A DNA stretch of 64,000 nt, from assembly GCA_963760225.1 (NCBI GenBank), contig CAVXCD010000002.1, positions 186,001 through 250,000 on the forward strand. Direction: 5' to 3'. Within the stretch, counting starts at the first letter, position 1. Each line of letters begins with the position of its first letter. Made by a program: the position numbers and the translations under genes. Positions 35,896-45,182 of the stretch are shown in pieces. The notes below the pieces were generated by a model. It was not told the origin of the DNA, did not search any database, and was given only the letters and a program-made list of their open reading frames with translations. Source of the DNA: 13-2-20CM-66-19 sp963760225 (GTDB taxonomy: Bacteria; Pseudomonadota; Gammaproteobacteria; Steroidobacterales; Steroidobacteraceae).

Positions 35896-38277
35896 TTGAG
35901 TCCCTACGTCATCCCCCTCGAGCAGCTCGGCATGCACGACGTCGACAAGGTCGGCGGCAAGAACGCCTCGCTCGGGGAAATGATCGGCGCGCTCACCAGG
36001 CTCGGCATCAAGGTGCCGGGCGGCTTCGCCACCACCGCGCAAGCCTACCGTGATTTCCTCGCGCAGGACGGGCTCGACGCGCGCATTCGCGCCGAGCTCG
36101 CCACCCTCGACGTCGACGACGTGACGCGCCTCGCCGCCTGCGGCGCTCGCATCCGCCAGTGGATCCTCGCCACCCCGCTGCCGCCGCCGTTCGCCCGGGC
36201 GGTGGCGGGCGAGCTGCGGCGCATGAGCAGCGGCACCGACAGCGCGGTGGCGGTGCGCTCCTCGGCCACCGCCGAGGACCTGCCGGAGGCCTCGTTCGCC
36301 GGCCAGCAGGAGACCTTCCTCAACGTGCGCGGCGAGGCGGCGGTGCTCAAGGCGCTGCACGAGGTGTTCGCCTCGCTGTTCAACGATCGCGCCATCTCCT
36401 ACCGCGTGCACCAGGGCTTCGACCACGCGGCCGTGGCGCTGTCGGCGGGCGTGCAGCACATGGTGCGCAGCGACCTGGGAACGGCCGGCGTCATGTTCAC
36501 GCTTGACACCGACTCGGGCTTCAGGGAGGTGGTGTTCATCACCGCTTCCTGGGGACTGGGCGAGACGGTGGTGCAGGGCGCGGTCAACCCCGACGAGTTC
36601 TACCTGTACAAGCCGGCGCTGCGTGCCGGCCGGCACGCGGTACTGCGACGCAACCTGGGCGGCAAGGCGCTGAAGATGGTGTACGCGGCGCCAGGCTCGG
36701 GCGAGCGCGTGCAGACCGTGGAAGTGCCGCCGGCCGAGCGGCGGCGCTTCTGCCTCGAGGACGCGGACCTGGTGTCGCTCGCGCGCCAGGCGCTCATCAT
36801 CGAGGAGCACTACCAGCGGCCGATGGACATCGAGTGGGCGCGCGACGGCGCGAGCGGTGAGCTGTACATCCTGCAGGCGCGGCCCGAGACCGTGCAGAGT
36901 CGCAGCGGCCGCACCATCCAGCGCTACGCGTTAAAGGGGGGACCCGCCGCGCGCGTGCTGGCGAGCGGGCGCGCCATCGGCCAGCGCATCGGCGCGGGCA
37001 CCGCGCGCGTCATCCGCAGCTCCGCCGAGATGGCGCGCGTGCAGAGCGGCGATGTGCTGGTGGCTGACATGACCGATCCCGACTGGGAACCGGTCATGAA
37101 GCGCGCCGCGGCGATCGTCACCAACCGCGGCGGGCGCACCTGCCATGCCGCCATCATCGCGCGCGAGCTGGGCATCGCCGCCGTGGTCGGCTGCGGCGAT
37201 GCCACGCACAAGATCCGCGAGGGCCAGGAAGTCACGGTATCGTGCGCCGAGGGCGACACCGGCCAGGTCTACGAGGGGCTGCTCGAGTTCGAGCGCAAGC
37301 AGGTGGAGCTCGACTCGCTGCCGAAGATCCCGGTGAAGATCATGATGAACGTCGGCAACCCCGATCGCGCCTTCGATTTCGCCGCCATCCCCAATCACGG
37401 CGTGGGACTGGCGCGCCTGGAATTCATCATCAACCGCATGATCGGCGTGCACCCGCGCGCGCTGCTGGAGTTCGAGCGGCTCGATACCGAGCTGCAGGAG
37501 CAGATCCGCACGCAGATGGCCGGCTACGCCGACCCGGTGGGCTTCTACGTGGAGAAGCTGGCGGAGGGGATCGCGCAGATCGCCGCGGCGTTCGCGCCCG
37601 AGCCGGTGATCGTGCGCTTGTCGGATTTCAAGTCGAACGAGTACGCCAACCTCATCGGCGGGGCGCGCTACGAGCCGCACGAGGAGAACCCGATGCTCGG
37701 CTTCCGCGGCGCGGCGCGCTACGTGGACGAGAGCTTCCGGCCGTGCTTCGAGCTCGAGTGCCGCGCGCTGCGGCGCGTGCGCGAGACCATGGGACTGACC
37801 AACGTGCAGCTGATGGTGCCGTTCGTGCGCAGCCTGGCGGAGGCGCGCGAGGTCACGCGACTGCTGGCGGTGAACGGCCTGGAGCGCGGCCGCGAAGGAC
37901 TCGTCATCATCATGATGTGCGAGCTGCCGACCAACGCGCTGCTCGCCGACGAGTACCTGGAGTACTTCGACGGCATGTCGATCGGCTCGAACGACATGAC
38001 CCAGCTCACCTTAGGGCTCGATCGCGACTCGGCCATCGTCGCCAAGCATTTCGACGAGCGCGACCCCGCGGTGCGCAAGCTCCTGGCGATGGCGATCGCC
38101 GCCTGTCGCCGTCAGGGCAAGTACGTCGGCATCTGCGGCCAGGGGCCCTCCGATCACCCGGACCTGGCGCGCTGGCTGCTCGAGCAGGGCATCGGCAGCA
38201 TGTCGCTCAATCCCGATTCGGTGGTGGAGACCTGGCTGTACCTCGCCCAGCCGCCCGCCGCGCGCGGCTCCTCCTAG
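35896..38277 (+). CDS. ppsA: Phosphoenolpyruvate synthase
   Basis: Converts pyruvate and ATP to PEP, AMP and phosphate for gluconeogenesis. The 793-residue protein matches E. coli PpsA along its length: N-terminal ATP-binding LGMHDVDKVGGKNASLGEM, the swivel domain GGRTCHAAIIARELG with the phospho-His and the preceding Thr targeted by PpsR, and the C-terminal PEP-binding barrel with GSNDMTQLTLGLDRDS and GICGQGPSDHPD. The start is TTG at 35896, supported by AGGAG five bases upstream; a GTG at 35890 overlaps that site and is less likely. Confidence 0.97.
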   Translation: MSPYVIPLEQLGMHDVDKVGGKNASLGEMIGALTRLGIKVPGGFATTAQAYRDFLAQDGLDARIRAELATLDVDDVTRLAACGARIRQWILATPLPPPFARAVAGELRRMSSGTDSAVAVRSSATAEDLPEASFAGQQETFLNVRGEAAVLKALHEVFASLFNDRAISYRVHQGFDHAAVALSAGVQHMVRSDLGTAGVMFTLDTDSGFREVVFITASWGLGETVVQGAVNPDEFYLYKPALRAGRHAVLRRNLGGKALKMVYAAPGSGERVQTVEVPPAERRRFCLEDADLVSLARQALIIEEHYQRPMDIEWARDGASGELYILQARPETVQSRSGRTIQRYALKGGPAARVLASGRAIGQRIGAGTARVIRSSAEMARVQSGDVLVADMTDPDWEPVMKRAAAIVTNRGGRTCHAAIIARELGIAAVVGCGDATHKIREGQEVTVSCAEGDTGQVYEGLLEFERKQVELDSLPKIPVKIMMNVGNPDRAFDFAAIPNHGVGLARLEFIINRMIGVHPRALLEFERLDTELQEQIRTQMAGYADPVGFYVEKLAEGIAQIAAAFAPEPVIVRLSDFKSNEYANLIGGARYEPHEENPMLGFRGAARYVDESFRPCFELECRALRRVRETMGLTNVQLMVPFVRSLAEAREVTRLLAVNGLERGREGLVIIMMCELPTNALLADEYLEYFDGMSIGSNDMTQLTLGLDRDSAIVAKHFDERDPAVRKLLAMAIAACRRQGKYVGICGQGPSDHPDLARWLLEQGIGSMSLNPDSVVETWLYLAQPPAARGSS

Positions 38278-38301
38278 CAACGGCGCTGCGCCGCGCACCC
38301 C

Positions 38302-38697
38302 TCAGGTGCGCGACAGATGGCGGATGCGCTCCTCGGCAGCCGTACGCTCGTTGTCGTCGAATGGCTCGATGACGAGCTGTGCGATGGTGGCGGGCTCGAG
38401 GCAGCGTGCGTTGATGCTGAAGCCGTCGGGGTTGGAGCGCGGCACGTAGTAGGACTTCACCCCGCAGTGCCGGCAGAACAGGTGCCGCGCCGTGCCGGTG
38501 TTGAAGGCGTAGCTGCTCAGGCTGTCGGCGCCGCGCAGCAGCCGGAAGCGCGTGCGCGGCACGATCAGGTGCAGGTAGCCGCTCATCCGGCAGATCGAGC
38601 AGTTGCACTCAATCACCGTGAGGTGCGCGGGCGCGTCGACCTCGAAGCCCACCGCACCGCAGTGGCAGCCACCGCGATGCGTCACCAGCTCGCTCAC
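38302..38697 (-). CDS. GFA/CENP-V family zinc protein
   Basis: 131 residues of the glutathione-dependent formaldehyde-activating enzyme family (Mss4-like fold). Zinc ligands are visible as GGCHCGAV, ECNCSICR and FCRHCG. These proteins act in thiol-adduct chemistry or are of unknown substrate. The GTG start overlaps the orn stop (GTGA), so the gene is coupled to orn. It converges on ppsA. Confidence 0.9.
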   Translation of the reverse strand: MSELVTHRGGCHCGAVGFEVDAPAHLTVIECNCSICRMSGYLHLIVPRTRFRLLRGADSLSSYAFNTGTARHLFCRHCGVKSYYVPRSNPDGFSINARCLEPATIAQLVIEPFDDNERTAAEERIRHLSRT

Positions 38698-39260
38698 CCG
38701 CCGCCGCTTCCGCCCCAGGTCGAGGCAAACAGCCGCGCGCGGTAGTGCCGCAGCTCGCGGATCGACTCGTGGATGTCGGCGTGCGCCAGGTGCGTACCCT
38801 GCTTGACGAAGCTGTCGGCCACCGGCGGCGCCCAACGCCGCGCCAGCTCCTTGAGCGTGCTGACATCGAGATTGCGGTAATGAAAGAAGCGCTCCAGCTC
38901 CGGCATGCAACGCGCGAGGAAGCGCCGGTCCTGGCAGATGCTGTTGCCGCACATCGGTGAGCTGCCCGGCGTCACCAGCGGCGTCAGGAACTCGAGCGTG
39001 CGCTGCTGCGCCTCGGCGACGCTGACGCGGCTGGCGCGCACCCGCGCCAGCAGGCCCGATGAGCCGTGCTGACGCTGGTTCCAGTCGTCCATGCGCGCGA
39101 GCACCTCCTCGCTCTGGTGGATCGCGAGCACCGGGCCGTCGGCCACGATCCCCAGCTCGCGATCGGTGACCACGGTCGCCATCTCGATGATCGCGTCGGA
39201 GTCGGGCTTGAGGCCCGTCATCTCCAGGTCGATCCAGATGAGGTAGTCGCTGCTCGGCAT
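38694..39260 (-). CDS. orn: Oligoribonuclease
   Basis: 3'-5' exonuclease that degrades nanoRNAs and pGpG. DEDDh signature: WIDLEMTGL near the N-terminus, NSICQDRRFL in the middle, and the C-terminal KQGTHLAHADIHESIREL with the catalytic His and Asp. Length 188. It is divergent from rsgA, the conserved orn-rsgA arrangement. The C-terminus ends in a Gly-rich tail. Confidence 0.97.
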   Translation of the reverse strand: MPSSDYLIWIDLEMTGLKPDSDAIIEMATVVTDRELGIVADGPVLAIHQSEEVLARMDDWNQRQHGSSGLLARVRASRVSVAEAQQRTLEFLTPLVTPGSSPMCGNSICQDRRFLARCMPELERFFHYRNLDVSTLKELARRWAPPVADSFVKQGTHLAHADIHESIRELRHYRARLFASTWGGSGGG

Positions 39261-39350
39261 GTCTATGATGGGTGGATACGGGGCAGCGCGTGCTATGGGC
39301 CCGCGAGGCTTGCCGCCAGTGTAGCAATCCCCCCACCGGCCGTCTTTCAC

Positions 39351-40256
39351 ATGCAACCGACACTCACTGGACGCGTGATTGCGACCTTCGGGCGCCACAT
39401 GATCGTGCGTGCGGTCGCCGGCAACGAGCTGCGGGCGCGTGCCTTCGGCCGCAATCTCGACGCGGTGTGCGGCGATGAGGTGCGCTACCGCATCGATCCG
39501 CACCACGAAGAGGTGCACGTCATCGAGGTGCTGCCACGGCACAACGCCCTGTGGCGCGGCCGCTCGCGCGGCGGCGCCGAGGCCCTGGTCGCGAACCTGA
39601 CCCGGCTGCTGGTGGTGCTGGCGCCGCTGCCGGTCCCGGACCTGTTCGTCGTCGACCGCTATCTTGCCGCCGCCACCGCCGCGGGACTCGACGCGACGCT
39701 GGTGGTGAACAAGGCGGATCTGCCGCTCAGCGCTGCGCTGACCGCGGAACTGGCGGCGTTCGCGCAGGCGGGGTTCGCACCGCTGTACTGCTCGGCCGCA
39801 AGCGGCGCGGGCCTGGAGCAGCTGCGCGCCGTGCTGGTGCCCGGGGCGCGGGCGGCACTGGTCGGACAGTCGGGCGTGGGCAAGTCCTCACTGGTGCAGA
39901 GCCTGGCGCCGCAGGCGCAGGTGACCATCGGCGAGCTGGCGCGCTCGGCTGAGGGGCGGCACACCACCAGCGCGGCACGCACCTTCGACCTGCCGGGCGG
40001 GGCGGCGCTCATCGACTCCCCGGGGGTGCGCGACTTCGCGCCGGCGCTGCAGGCGCTCGATGAGCGCACGCTCGGCTTCCCGGAAGTGGCGCGGCTCGCC
40101 GCGGATTGCCGTTTCAGCGACTGCCGCCACCTGCGCGAGCCGCAGTGCGCGGTACGCGCGGCGGCGGAGAGCGGCGCGTGGCATGCGCGCCGCTACGAAA
40201 GCTATCGGCGGCTGCGGCGCCTGCACGCGGAGCTGCGCACCAGGCGCGCGCGCTGA
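39351..40256 (+). CDS. rsgA: Ribosome small subunit GTPase RsgA
   Basis: Circularly permuted GTPase that checks late 30S maturation. The N-terminal OB fold precedes the permuted motifs: G4 NKAD first, then G1 GQSGVGKSS, the switch region RHTTSAARTF and G3 DSPGVRDF. The C-terminal zinc domain has Cys-x5-Cys-x-His and a later Cys in CRFSDCRHLREPQCAV. Length 301. The ATG at 39351 is chosen as the first start consistent with the OB fold. Confidence 0.96.
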   Translation: MQPTLTGRVIATFGRHMIVRAVAGNELRARAFGRNLDAVCGDEVRYRIDPHHEEVHVIEVLPRHNALWRGRSRGGAEALVANLTRLLVVLAPLPVPDLFVVDRYLAAATAAGLDATLVVNKADLPLSAALTAELAAFAQAGFAPLYCSAASGAGLEQLRAVLVPGARAALVGQSGVGKSSLVQSLAPQAQVTIGELARSAEGRHTTSAARTFDLPGGAALIDSPGVRDFAPALQALDERTLGFPEVARLAADCRFSDCRHLREPQCAVRAAAESGAWHARRYESYRRLRRLHAELRTRRAR

Positions 40257-40292
40257 AGGCCGCCCGCGCGCGCCGCGGGCGCGCGGCGGCCT
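40257..40292. terminator. GC hairpin between rsgA and recR
   Basis: AGGCCGCC (40257-40264) and GGCGGCCT (40285-40292) enclose further alternating GC pairs, giving a very stable stem directly after the rsgA stop and just before the convergent recR stop. It probably acts as a bidirectional terminator. Confidence 0.6.
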
Positions 40293-40295
40293 GGC

Positions 40296-40892
40296 TCACA
40301 GCGCCTGCCGGCCGGCGAGTGCATGCGCCAGCGTGCCGCCGTCGACGTACTCGAGCTCTCCGCCCACCGGCACGCCGTGGGCGATGCGGCTGGCACGGAT
40401 CGCGCGGCGTGCGGCCAGCTCACTCAGAAAGTGCGCCGTCGCCTCGCCCTCAACGGTGGAGTTGGTGGCGAGGATCAGCTCGTGCACGCCGCCCTCGGCG
40501 AGTATCGCCTCGAGCTCGCGGATGCCGAGCTGCTCCGGCCCGATGCCGTCGAGGGGCGAGAGGTGCCCCATGAGCACGAAGTAGCGCCCGCGGTAGCTGC
40601 CCGAGGACTCGATCGCGACGACATCCGCGGGTGACTCGACCGCGCACAACAGCGTGGTGTCGCGCTGCGGCGCGGCGCAGATCGTGCACAGCTCCCCCTC
40701 GGTGAGCATGCGGCAGCGCTGGCAGCGCGACACCGTCTGCAGCGCCGCCGCCAGCGCCTCACTAAGCGCCTGCGCCCCGGGGCGCCCTTCCTGCAGCAGG
40801 TGAAACGCCATGCGCTGGGCGCTCTTCGGCCCGACACCGGGCAGGGTGCGCAGCGCCTCGATCAGCCGGGCGAGATGCGGCGAGTGCTTCAT
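40296..40892 (-). CDS. recR: Recombination protein RecR
   Basis: Part of the RecFOR pathway that loads RecA at gaps. Features: the N-terminal helix-hairpin-helix LRTLPGVGPKSAQRMAFHLL, the zinc finger CQRCRMLTEGELCTIC, the TOPRIM domain with LLCAVESPADVVAIE, and the Walker-like VEGEATAHFL. Length 198. It is the last gene of the conserved dnaX-ybaB-recR set. Confidence 0.97.
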   Translation of the reverse strand: MKHSPHLARLIEALRTLPGVGPKSAQRMAFHLLQEGRPGAQALSEALAAALQTVSRCQRCRMLTEGELCTICAAPQRDTTLLCAVESPADVVAIESSGSYRGRYFVLMGHLSPLDGIGPEQLGIRELEAILAEGGVHELILATNSTVEGEATAHFLSELAARRAIRASRIAHGVPVGGELEYVDGGTLAHALAGRQAL

Positions 40893-40902
40893 CGGCGCCC
40901 CT

Positions 40903-41226
40903 TCAGAAGGGCAGCTTCATCCCCGGCGGTAACTGCAGGCCGGCCGTGAGCCCCGCCATCTTCTCCTGCACGCGCGCTTCCACCTTGTGCACGGCGTCGT
41001 TGGCGGCCGCGGCGATCAGGTCCTCGAGCATCTCGCGATCCTCGCCGCTCACCGCGGGCTCGATCTGCACGCGCTTGACCTCGTGCCGGCCGTTCATGGT
41101 CACCTTCACCATACCGCCGCCCGCCTCGCCGACCACCTCGATGCTGGCAATCTCGGCCTGGGCCTTCTGCATGTTCTCCTGCATGGCCTGGGCCTGTTTC
41201 ATCAGGTTGCCGAAGTTGCCTTTCAT
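40903..41226 (-). CDS. ybaB: YbaB/EbfC nucleoid-associated protein
   Basis: Small DNA-binding dimer of 107 residues. The sequence begins MKGNFGNLMKQAQAMQENMQ, has the family strand VKVTMNGRHEVKRVQIEP, and ends LPPGMKLPF, typical for the family. It is located 46 nt after dnaX and 10 nt before recR, as in most gammaproteobacteria. Confidence 0.96.
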   Translation of the reverse strand: MKGNFGNLMKQAQAMQENMQKAQAEIASIEVVGEAGGGMVKVTMNGRHEVKRVQIEPAVSGEDREMLEDLIAAAANDAVHKVEARVQEKMAGLTAGLQLPPGMKLPF

Positions 41227-41272
41227 GCACGTACCTGTCTTTAGCGCCGCGCGCCGCTTGAATTGATGACAC

Positions 41273-42871
41273 TCATTTTACCGGCCGCACGGTCTCGGGC
41301 AGCACTGTAGCGCCGAAGCGCTCGCGCAGGCCCTGCACGCCCGGCTCCTCCTCGAACGCCTGCCGGGCGACGGCGAGGTCGGCATCGGACGCCCGCCGCG
41401 CCAGCAGCGCCGGCGTCTCGGCGCTGCCGGAAGCCACGCTCTGGAACTCGAGCCGCACCGGCGCGCCGAAGTGGCGCGCCAGCGCCTGCTGCAGCTTCTC
41501 CTCGGTCGCGCTGGTGCGCAGCAGCTGGTTGCGCGGATCCAGGCCGAGGCGCACCGCCGCGCCCTGGCGGGCGATGAACACGCAGTGACTGGCGAGCTGG
41601 CGGGCGGCCCCGGCGAGTTCGAGCTGCGCGACGAGCGCGCTCCATCCGGCCGCATCGGGTACGCCGGCCGCGGCAGGTGCGGGCGCGGCGCTCGCCGAAC
41701 TGACCGGCGTGTCCGCCGCGGGCGCGGCGGCGGCGGGACTCGCGCCGGTGGCGGCGCTGCGCGGCGGGCGCGCCTGCGCCGGCGAGCCCGCGGGACGAAA
41801 GGCCAGCATGCGCAGCAGCGTCATCTCGAAGCCGCTGCGCGGCTCGGGTGCGAGCGGCAGATCGCGCCTGCCGGTGATCGCGGTCTGGTAGAAGAGCTGC
41901 ACGTCCTCGGCAGTGAGCGCGCTGCCCAGGCGCTCGAGCAGCTCGCTCGCATACAGCTCATCGCCCTGGTAGCCCGGCACCGCCTGGCGCAGACCGACGC
42001 GTACCAGCAGCGATGCCAGCTCATCGAGCAGCTGGCCATAGTCGGGGGAGAATTCCGCCAGCGCCTGCGCGCAACGCAGCAGCTCGGCGCCCTCGCCGCG
42101 CGAGAGCACCTCGGCGAGGCGTGCCACCTCATCGCGCGGCATGGTCCCGAGCATGGCCCGCGCCTCGGCCTCACCGGCGCGTCCGCCGCCGAAGGCGATC
42201 AGCTGGTCGAGCAGCGACAGACCGTCGCGCACGCTGCCGTCGGCGGCGTGCGCCAGCAGCGCCAGCGCCGCCGGCTCGAATGCCACGCCCTCCGCGGTGA
42301 GGATCTGGCGCAGGTGCGCGGCAATGTCCGCCGCCGGCAGGCGCTTGAGGTTGAACTGCAGGCAGCGCGACAGCACCGTTACCGGCAGCTTCTGCGGATC
42401 GGTGGTGGCGAGCAGGAACTTCACGTGTGGCGGCGGCTCTTCCAGCGTCTTCAGCAGCGCGTTGAAGGAATGCGCCGACAGCATGTGCACCTCGTCGATG
42501 AGATACACCTTGTAGCGCCCGCGTGCCGGCGAGTACTGCACGTTATCGAGCAGCTCGCGCGTATCATCCACCTTGGTGCGCGAGGCCGCGTCGACCTCGA
42601 TCAGGTCGGGGAAGCGGCCGGCCTCGATCTCGCGGCAGCTGCCACAAACGCCGCACGGCGTAGGCGTCACGCCGGTCTCGCAATTGAGGCATTTGGCGAG
42701 GATGCGCGCGATGGTGGTCTTCCCCACCCCGCGCGTCCCGGTGAACAGGAACGCGTGGTGCACGCGCCCGCTGGCGAGCGCATTCTCCAGCGCTCGCCGC
42801 ACGTGCTCCTGCCCGATGAGCTCGGAGAATTTCTGCGGACGCCACTTGCGCGCCAGCGCGGTGTAACTCAT
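41273..42871 (-). CDS. dnaX: DNA polymerase III subunit tau/gamma
   Basis: Clamp-loader ATPase subunit. Walker A GTRGVGKTT, the zinc module CxxCxxC within CGVCGSCREIEAG, Walker B YLIDEVHMLS and sensor 1 LATTDPQKLP are in the N-terminal domain. Domain III and a shortened, Ala/Pro-rich linker lead to a C-terminal tau domain. Length 532, shorter than the 643-residue E. coli tau. I saw no A-AAA-AAG type slippery site, so the gamma form may not be made by frameshift. It lies directly downstream of ffs. Confidence 0.96.
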   Translation of the reverse strand: MSYTALARKWRPQKFSELIGQEHVRRALENALASGRVHHAFLFTGTRGVGKTTIARILAKCLNCETGVTPTPCGVCGSCREIEAGRFPDLIEVDAASRTKVDDTRELLDNVQYSPARGRYKVYLIDEVHMLSAHSFNALLKTLEEPPPHVKFLLATTDPQKLPVTVLSRCLQFNLKRLPAADIAAHLRQILTAEGVAFEPAALALLAHAADGSVRDGLSLLDQLIAFGGGRAGEAEARAMLGTMPRDEVARLAEVLSRGEGAELLRCAQALAEFSPDYGQLLDELASLLVRVGLRQAVPGYQGDELYASELLERLGSALTAEDVQLFYQTAITGRRDLPLAPEPRSGFEMTLLRMLAFRPAGSPAQARPPRSAATGASPAAAAPAADTPVSSASAAPAPAAAGVPDAAGWSALVAQLELAGAARQLASHCVFIARQGAAVRLGLDPRNQLLRTSATEEKLQQALARHFGAPVRLEFQSVASGSAETPALLARRASDADLAVARQAFEEEPGVQGLRERFGATVLPETVRPVK

Positions 42872-42884
42872 ATAGGCCCTCGAT

Positions 42885-43028
42885 GGGTCGGACCGTGGAG
42901 GCGGCCCGCACCAGCTTGACCTCCGGCACCCGACATCGCCGCTGCCGCTGCTGCCTTCCGGCCCTGACGGGATTCACGACTGGTCGTCGCGGAGAAACCG
43001 ATGCGGGCCACCATGGACGGGTCGGCCC
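42885..43028 (-). ncRNA. ffs: Signal recognition particle RNA (4.5S)
   Basis: Read on the minus strand, the region folds into one long imperfect hairpin. Its tip carries the conserved SRP core GTCAGGGCCGGAAGGCAGCAG, in which GGAA is the tetraloop and the internal-loop bases match the Ffh-binding domain IV. The flanks GGTGGCCCGCA and TGCGGGCCGCC pair. Ends are approximate. The position between tRNA-Ser and dnaX is common in gammaproteobacteria. Confidence 0.9.
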
Positions 43029-43105
43029 TTAAGTCTCGCCTGGATGCAGTTGATGCTACCACCGCTCTCCTATACGCGAGCGGTGCCTGAAGCGCTGGTA
43101 GCAAG

Positions 43106-43199
<94 letters not shown>

Positions 43200-43257
43200 G
43201 ATCAATAACTTACGATAACTCCATCATGTTGTATCGAGGCGATGCACACAGCCCCTG

Positions 43258-43554
43258 CTAAGCCTGCGGCGTACGCGCCGGCTGCGGCACCTTGAAGGGT
43301 GGCGGCTCGTCGAGACACGGCTGCTTGGCGCCGCGCGGCGGCGGCGCCGGCTCGTTGAGCACCGGCAGGCGCAGCGCGTTGGTGGTGTCGGGTGCGTCGA
43401 GGCCCGGGGGGACCACCAGCGGCGGCACGCTGCGCGAGGTCTGGTACGGCTGCAGCTCGTGGCAGCTTTTCTTGTCGATCGCCCGCACGATGTGGCAACC
43501 GCTCCCGGCCAGCAGCAACGGCACGACAAACACCAATCCCCAGGCTGCCTTCAT
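43258..43554 (-). CDS. Short BamC-like lipoprotein downstream of dapA
   Basis: 98 residues. A signal peptide (MKAAWGLVFVVPLLLAGSGC) with lipobox Cys20 is followed by a Pro-rich, probably unfolded chain. The segment YQTSRSVPPLVVPPGLDAPD resembles the N-terminal lasso of BamC, which binds BamD, and the dapA-bamC order supports this. The two helix-grip domains of BamC are missing, so this is either a reduced BamC or an independent small lipoprotein. The 33-nt gap to dapA suggests cotranscription. Confidence 0.7.
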   Translation of the reverse strand: MKAAWGLVFVVPLLLAGSGCHIVRAIDKKSCHELQPYQTSRSVPPLVVPPGLDAPDTTNALRLPVLNEPAPPPRGAKQPCLDEPPPFKVPQPARTPQA

Positions 43555-43587
43555 TCAGTACACCTCGTTCGTTCGACCCTGACGCAC

Positions 43588-44478
43588 TCACGGCGCCTCC
43601 TGCGACCACACGCCGGCAGCGCGCGCCGCCCGCAGCACGCCGGCCCGGTGCCCCTCCCCCAGCGGGGTGAGCGGCAATCTTACCCCAGGACCGATCAGCG
43701 CCATCTGCGCCAGCAGCCACTTGACGGGGATCGGGTTCGCCTCGAGGAACAGCGTGCGGTGCAGCTCGCGCAGCGGTGCATCGAGCTCACCGGCGCGCGC
43801 CGCATCCCCGCGCAAGGCGGCCGCCACCATCTCCGACATCGCGCGCGCCGCAACGTTCGCGGTCACCGAGATCACCCCGTGCGCGCCGGCGGCGAGGCTG
43901 GCACACGCGGTGCCGTCATCCCCGCTCAGCACCACGAAGCGTGCCGGGCAGCACTCGAGCAGCTCGCGCACCCGTGCCACCTCCGGCACCGCCTCCTTGA
44001 TCCCGACGATGCCCGGCAGCTGCGCCAGGCGCGCCACGGTCGGCGGTTGCATGTCCACCGCGGTACGCGCCGGCACGTTGTACAGCAGCAGCGGCTTACG
44101 CGCGGCCGCTGCCACCGCGGCGTAGTGCAGATACAGTCCCTCCTGCGAGGGGCGGTTGTAGGCCGGCGTCACCACCAGCAGCGCCTCGAGCGGCAGCTGC
44201 GACAGCCAGCTGACGCGCTCCACCGTGGCGGCGGTGCTGCTGCTGCCGGCGCCACCGATCACGCTGAGCCGCCCGCGCAGCTGCGCGCAGGCCCGCACGA
44301 TCAGCTCGCGCAGCTCCGCATCACGCAGCGTGGCCGACTCGCCCGTGGTGCCACCGATCACGATCCCCTGCGTGCCGTGCGCGGCGTGAAACTCGAGCAG
44401 CCGCTCCCAGGCGGCGAAGTCAACTTCGCCGCCTGCGGACATCGGGGTGACGATGGCAACCAGGCTGCCGGCAAACAT
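43588..44478 (-). CDS. dapA: 4-hydroxy-tetrahydrodipicolinate synthase
   Basis: Condenses pyruvate with aspartate semialdehyde, the first committed step of lysine/diaminopimelate synthesis. Motifs: AIVTPM at the N-terminus, GTTGESATL with the substrate-loop Thr pair, LLVVTPAYNRPSQEGLY, LYNVPARTAVDM with the catalytic Tyr, and the Schiff-base Lys in VGIKEA. Length 296. The ATG at 44478 gives the canonical start; earlier in-frame Met codons exist (for example at 44523). It is divergent from the gcvR-like gene. Confidence 0.96.
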   Translation of the reverse strand: MFAGSLVAIVTPMSAGGEVDFAAWERLLEFHAAHGTQGIVIGGTTGESATLRDAELRELIVRACAQLRGRLSVIGGAGSSSTAATVERVSWLSQLPLEALLVVTPAYNRPSQEGLYLHYAAVAAAARKPLLLYNVPARTAVDMQPPTVARLAQLPGIVGIKEAVPEVARVRELLECCPARFVVLSGDDGTACASLAAGAHGVISVTANVAARAMSEMVAAALRGDAARAGELDAPLRELHRTLFLEANPIPVKWLLAQMALIGPGVRLPLTPLGEGHRAGVLRAARAAGVWSQEAP

Positions 44479-44644
44479 AAGCAGATGCTCGCGGGGGGAG
44501 CGCTCGATGTTACGAGCCGACATTACGCTTAAGCAAGCCGTGGCGCTCAACGAACGCCGCGCGCTGCGCGGGTTCGCAACCGGCGGCGGCTCCCGGTACA
44601 CTGCGGACGCAGCGCACGCCGCGTTACCCTACCGCCATCCACAG

Positions 44645-45175
44645 ATGAAGCAGCACCTGGCCGTTTCGGCGATCGGCAGCGACCGAACGGGGATGGTCCA
44701 CGAGCTGACCCGCGTCATCAGCGAGTCCGGCGGCAACATTACCGAGAGCCGCATGGCGAGCCTCGGCACCGAGTTCGCCATGCTGCTGCTGGTGTCAGGC
44801 AACTGGCACGCGCTCGCCAAGCTCGAAACCGAGCTCAAGCGCCTCGCCGACACCTCCAACCTCAGCATTCACCTGAAGCGCACCGAGCCGCGGCCGCCGC
44901 GCACCGACATGCTGCCGTACTCGATCGACGTGGTGTGCCTCGATCAGAGCGGCATCGTCTCCGGGCTGTCGGGCTTCTTCGCCACGCGCGGCATCGACAT
45001 TGCGGAGGTCTCCACCCGCAGCTACCCGGCCGCGCACACCGGCGCACCGATGTTCGCCGTGCAGATGATCGTCAACGTGCCGAGCCGCATTCACGTCGCG
45101 CACCTGCGCGAGGAGTTCATGGAGTTCTGCGATTCGCTCAACCTCGACGCCATCCTGGAACCGGTAAAGTCCTAA
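44645..45175 (+). CDS. GcvR-like double ACT-domain protein
   Basis: 176 residues with two ACT domains: the first begins KQHLAVSAIGSDRTGMVHELTRVI, the second LPYSIDVVCLDQSGIVSGLSGF. E. coli GcvR binds GcvA and represses the glycine cleavage operon in low glycine. The conserved order dapA / gcvR / bcp supports the family call, but no gcvA is in the window. It ends 7 nt before bcp. Confidence 0.88.
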   Translation: MKQHLAVSAIGSDRTGMVHELTRVISESGGNITESRMASLGTEFAMLLLVSGNWHALAKLETELKRLADTSNLSIHLKRTEPRPPRTDMLPYSIDVVCLDQSGIVSGLSGFFATRGIDIAEVSTRSYPAAHTGAPMFAVQMIVNVPSRIHVAHLREEFMEFCDSLNLDAILEPVKS

Positions 45176-45182
45176 AGACGAG

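Noticed and set aside
41273..42871. Programmed frameshift in dnaX producing gamma
   Set aside because: No A-AAA-AAG or similar slippery run with a following stem was found in the linker region.
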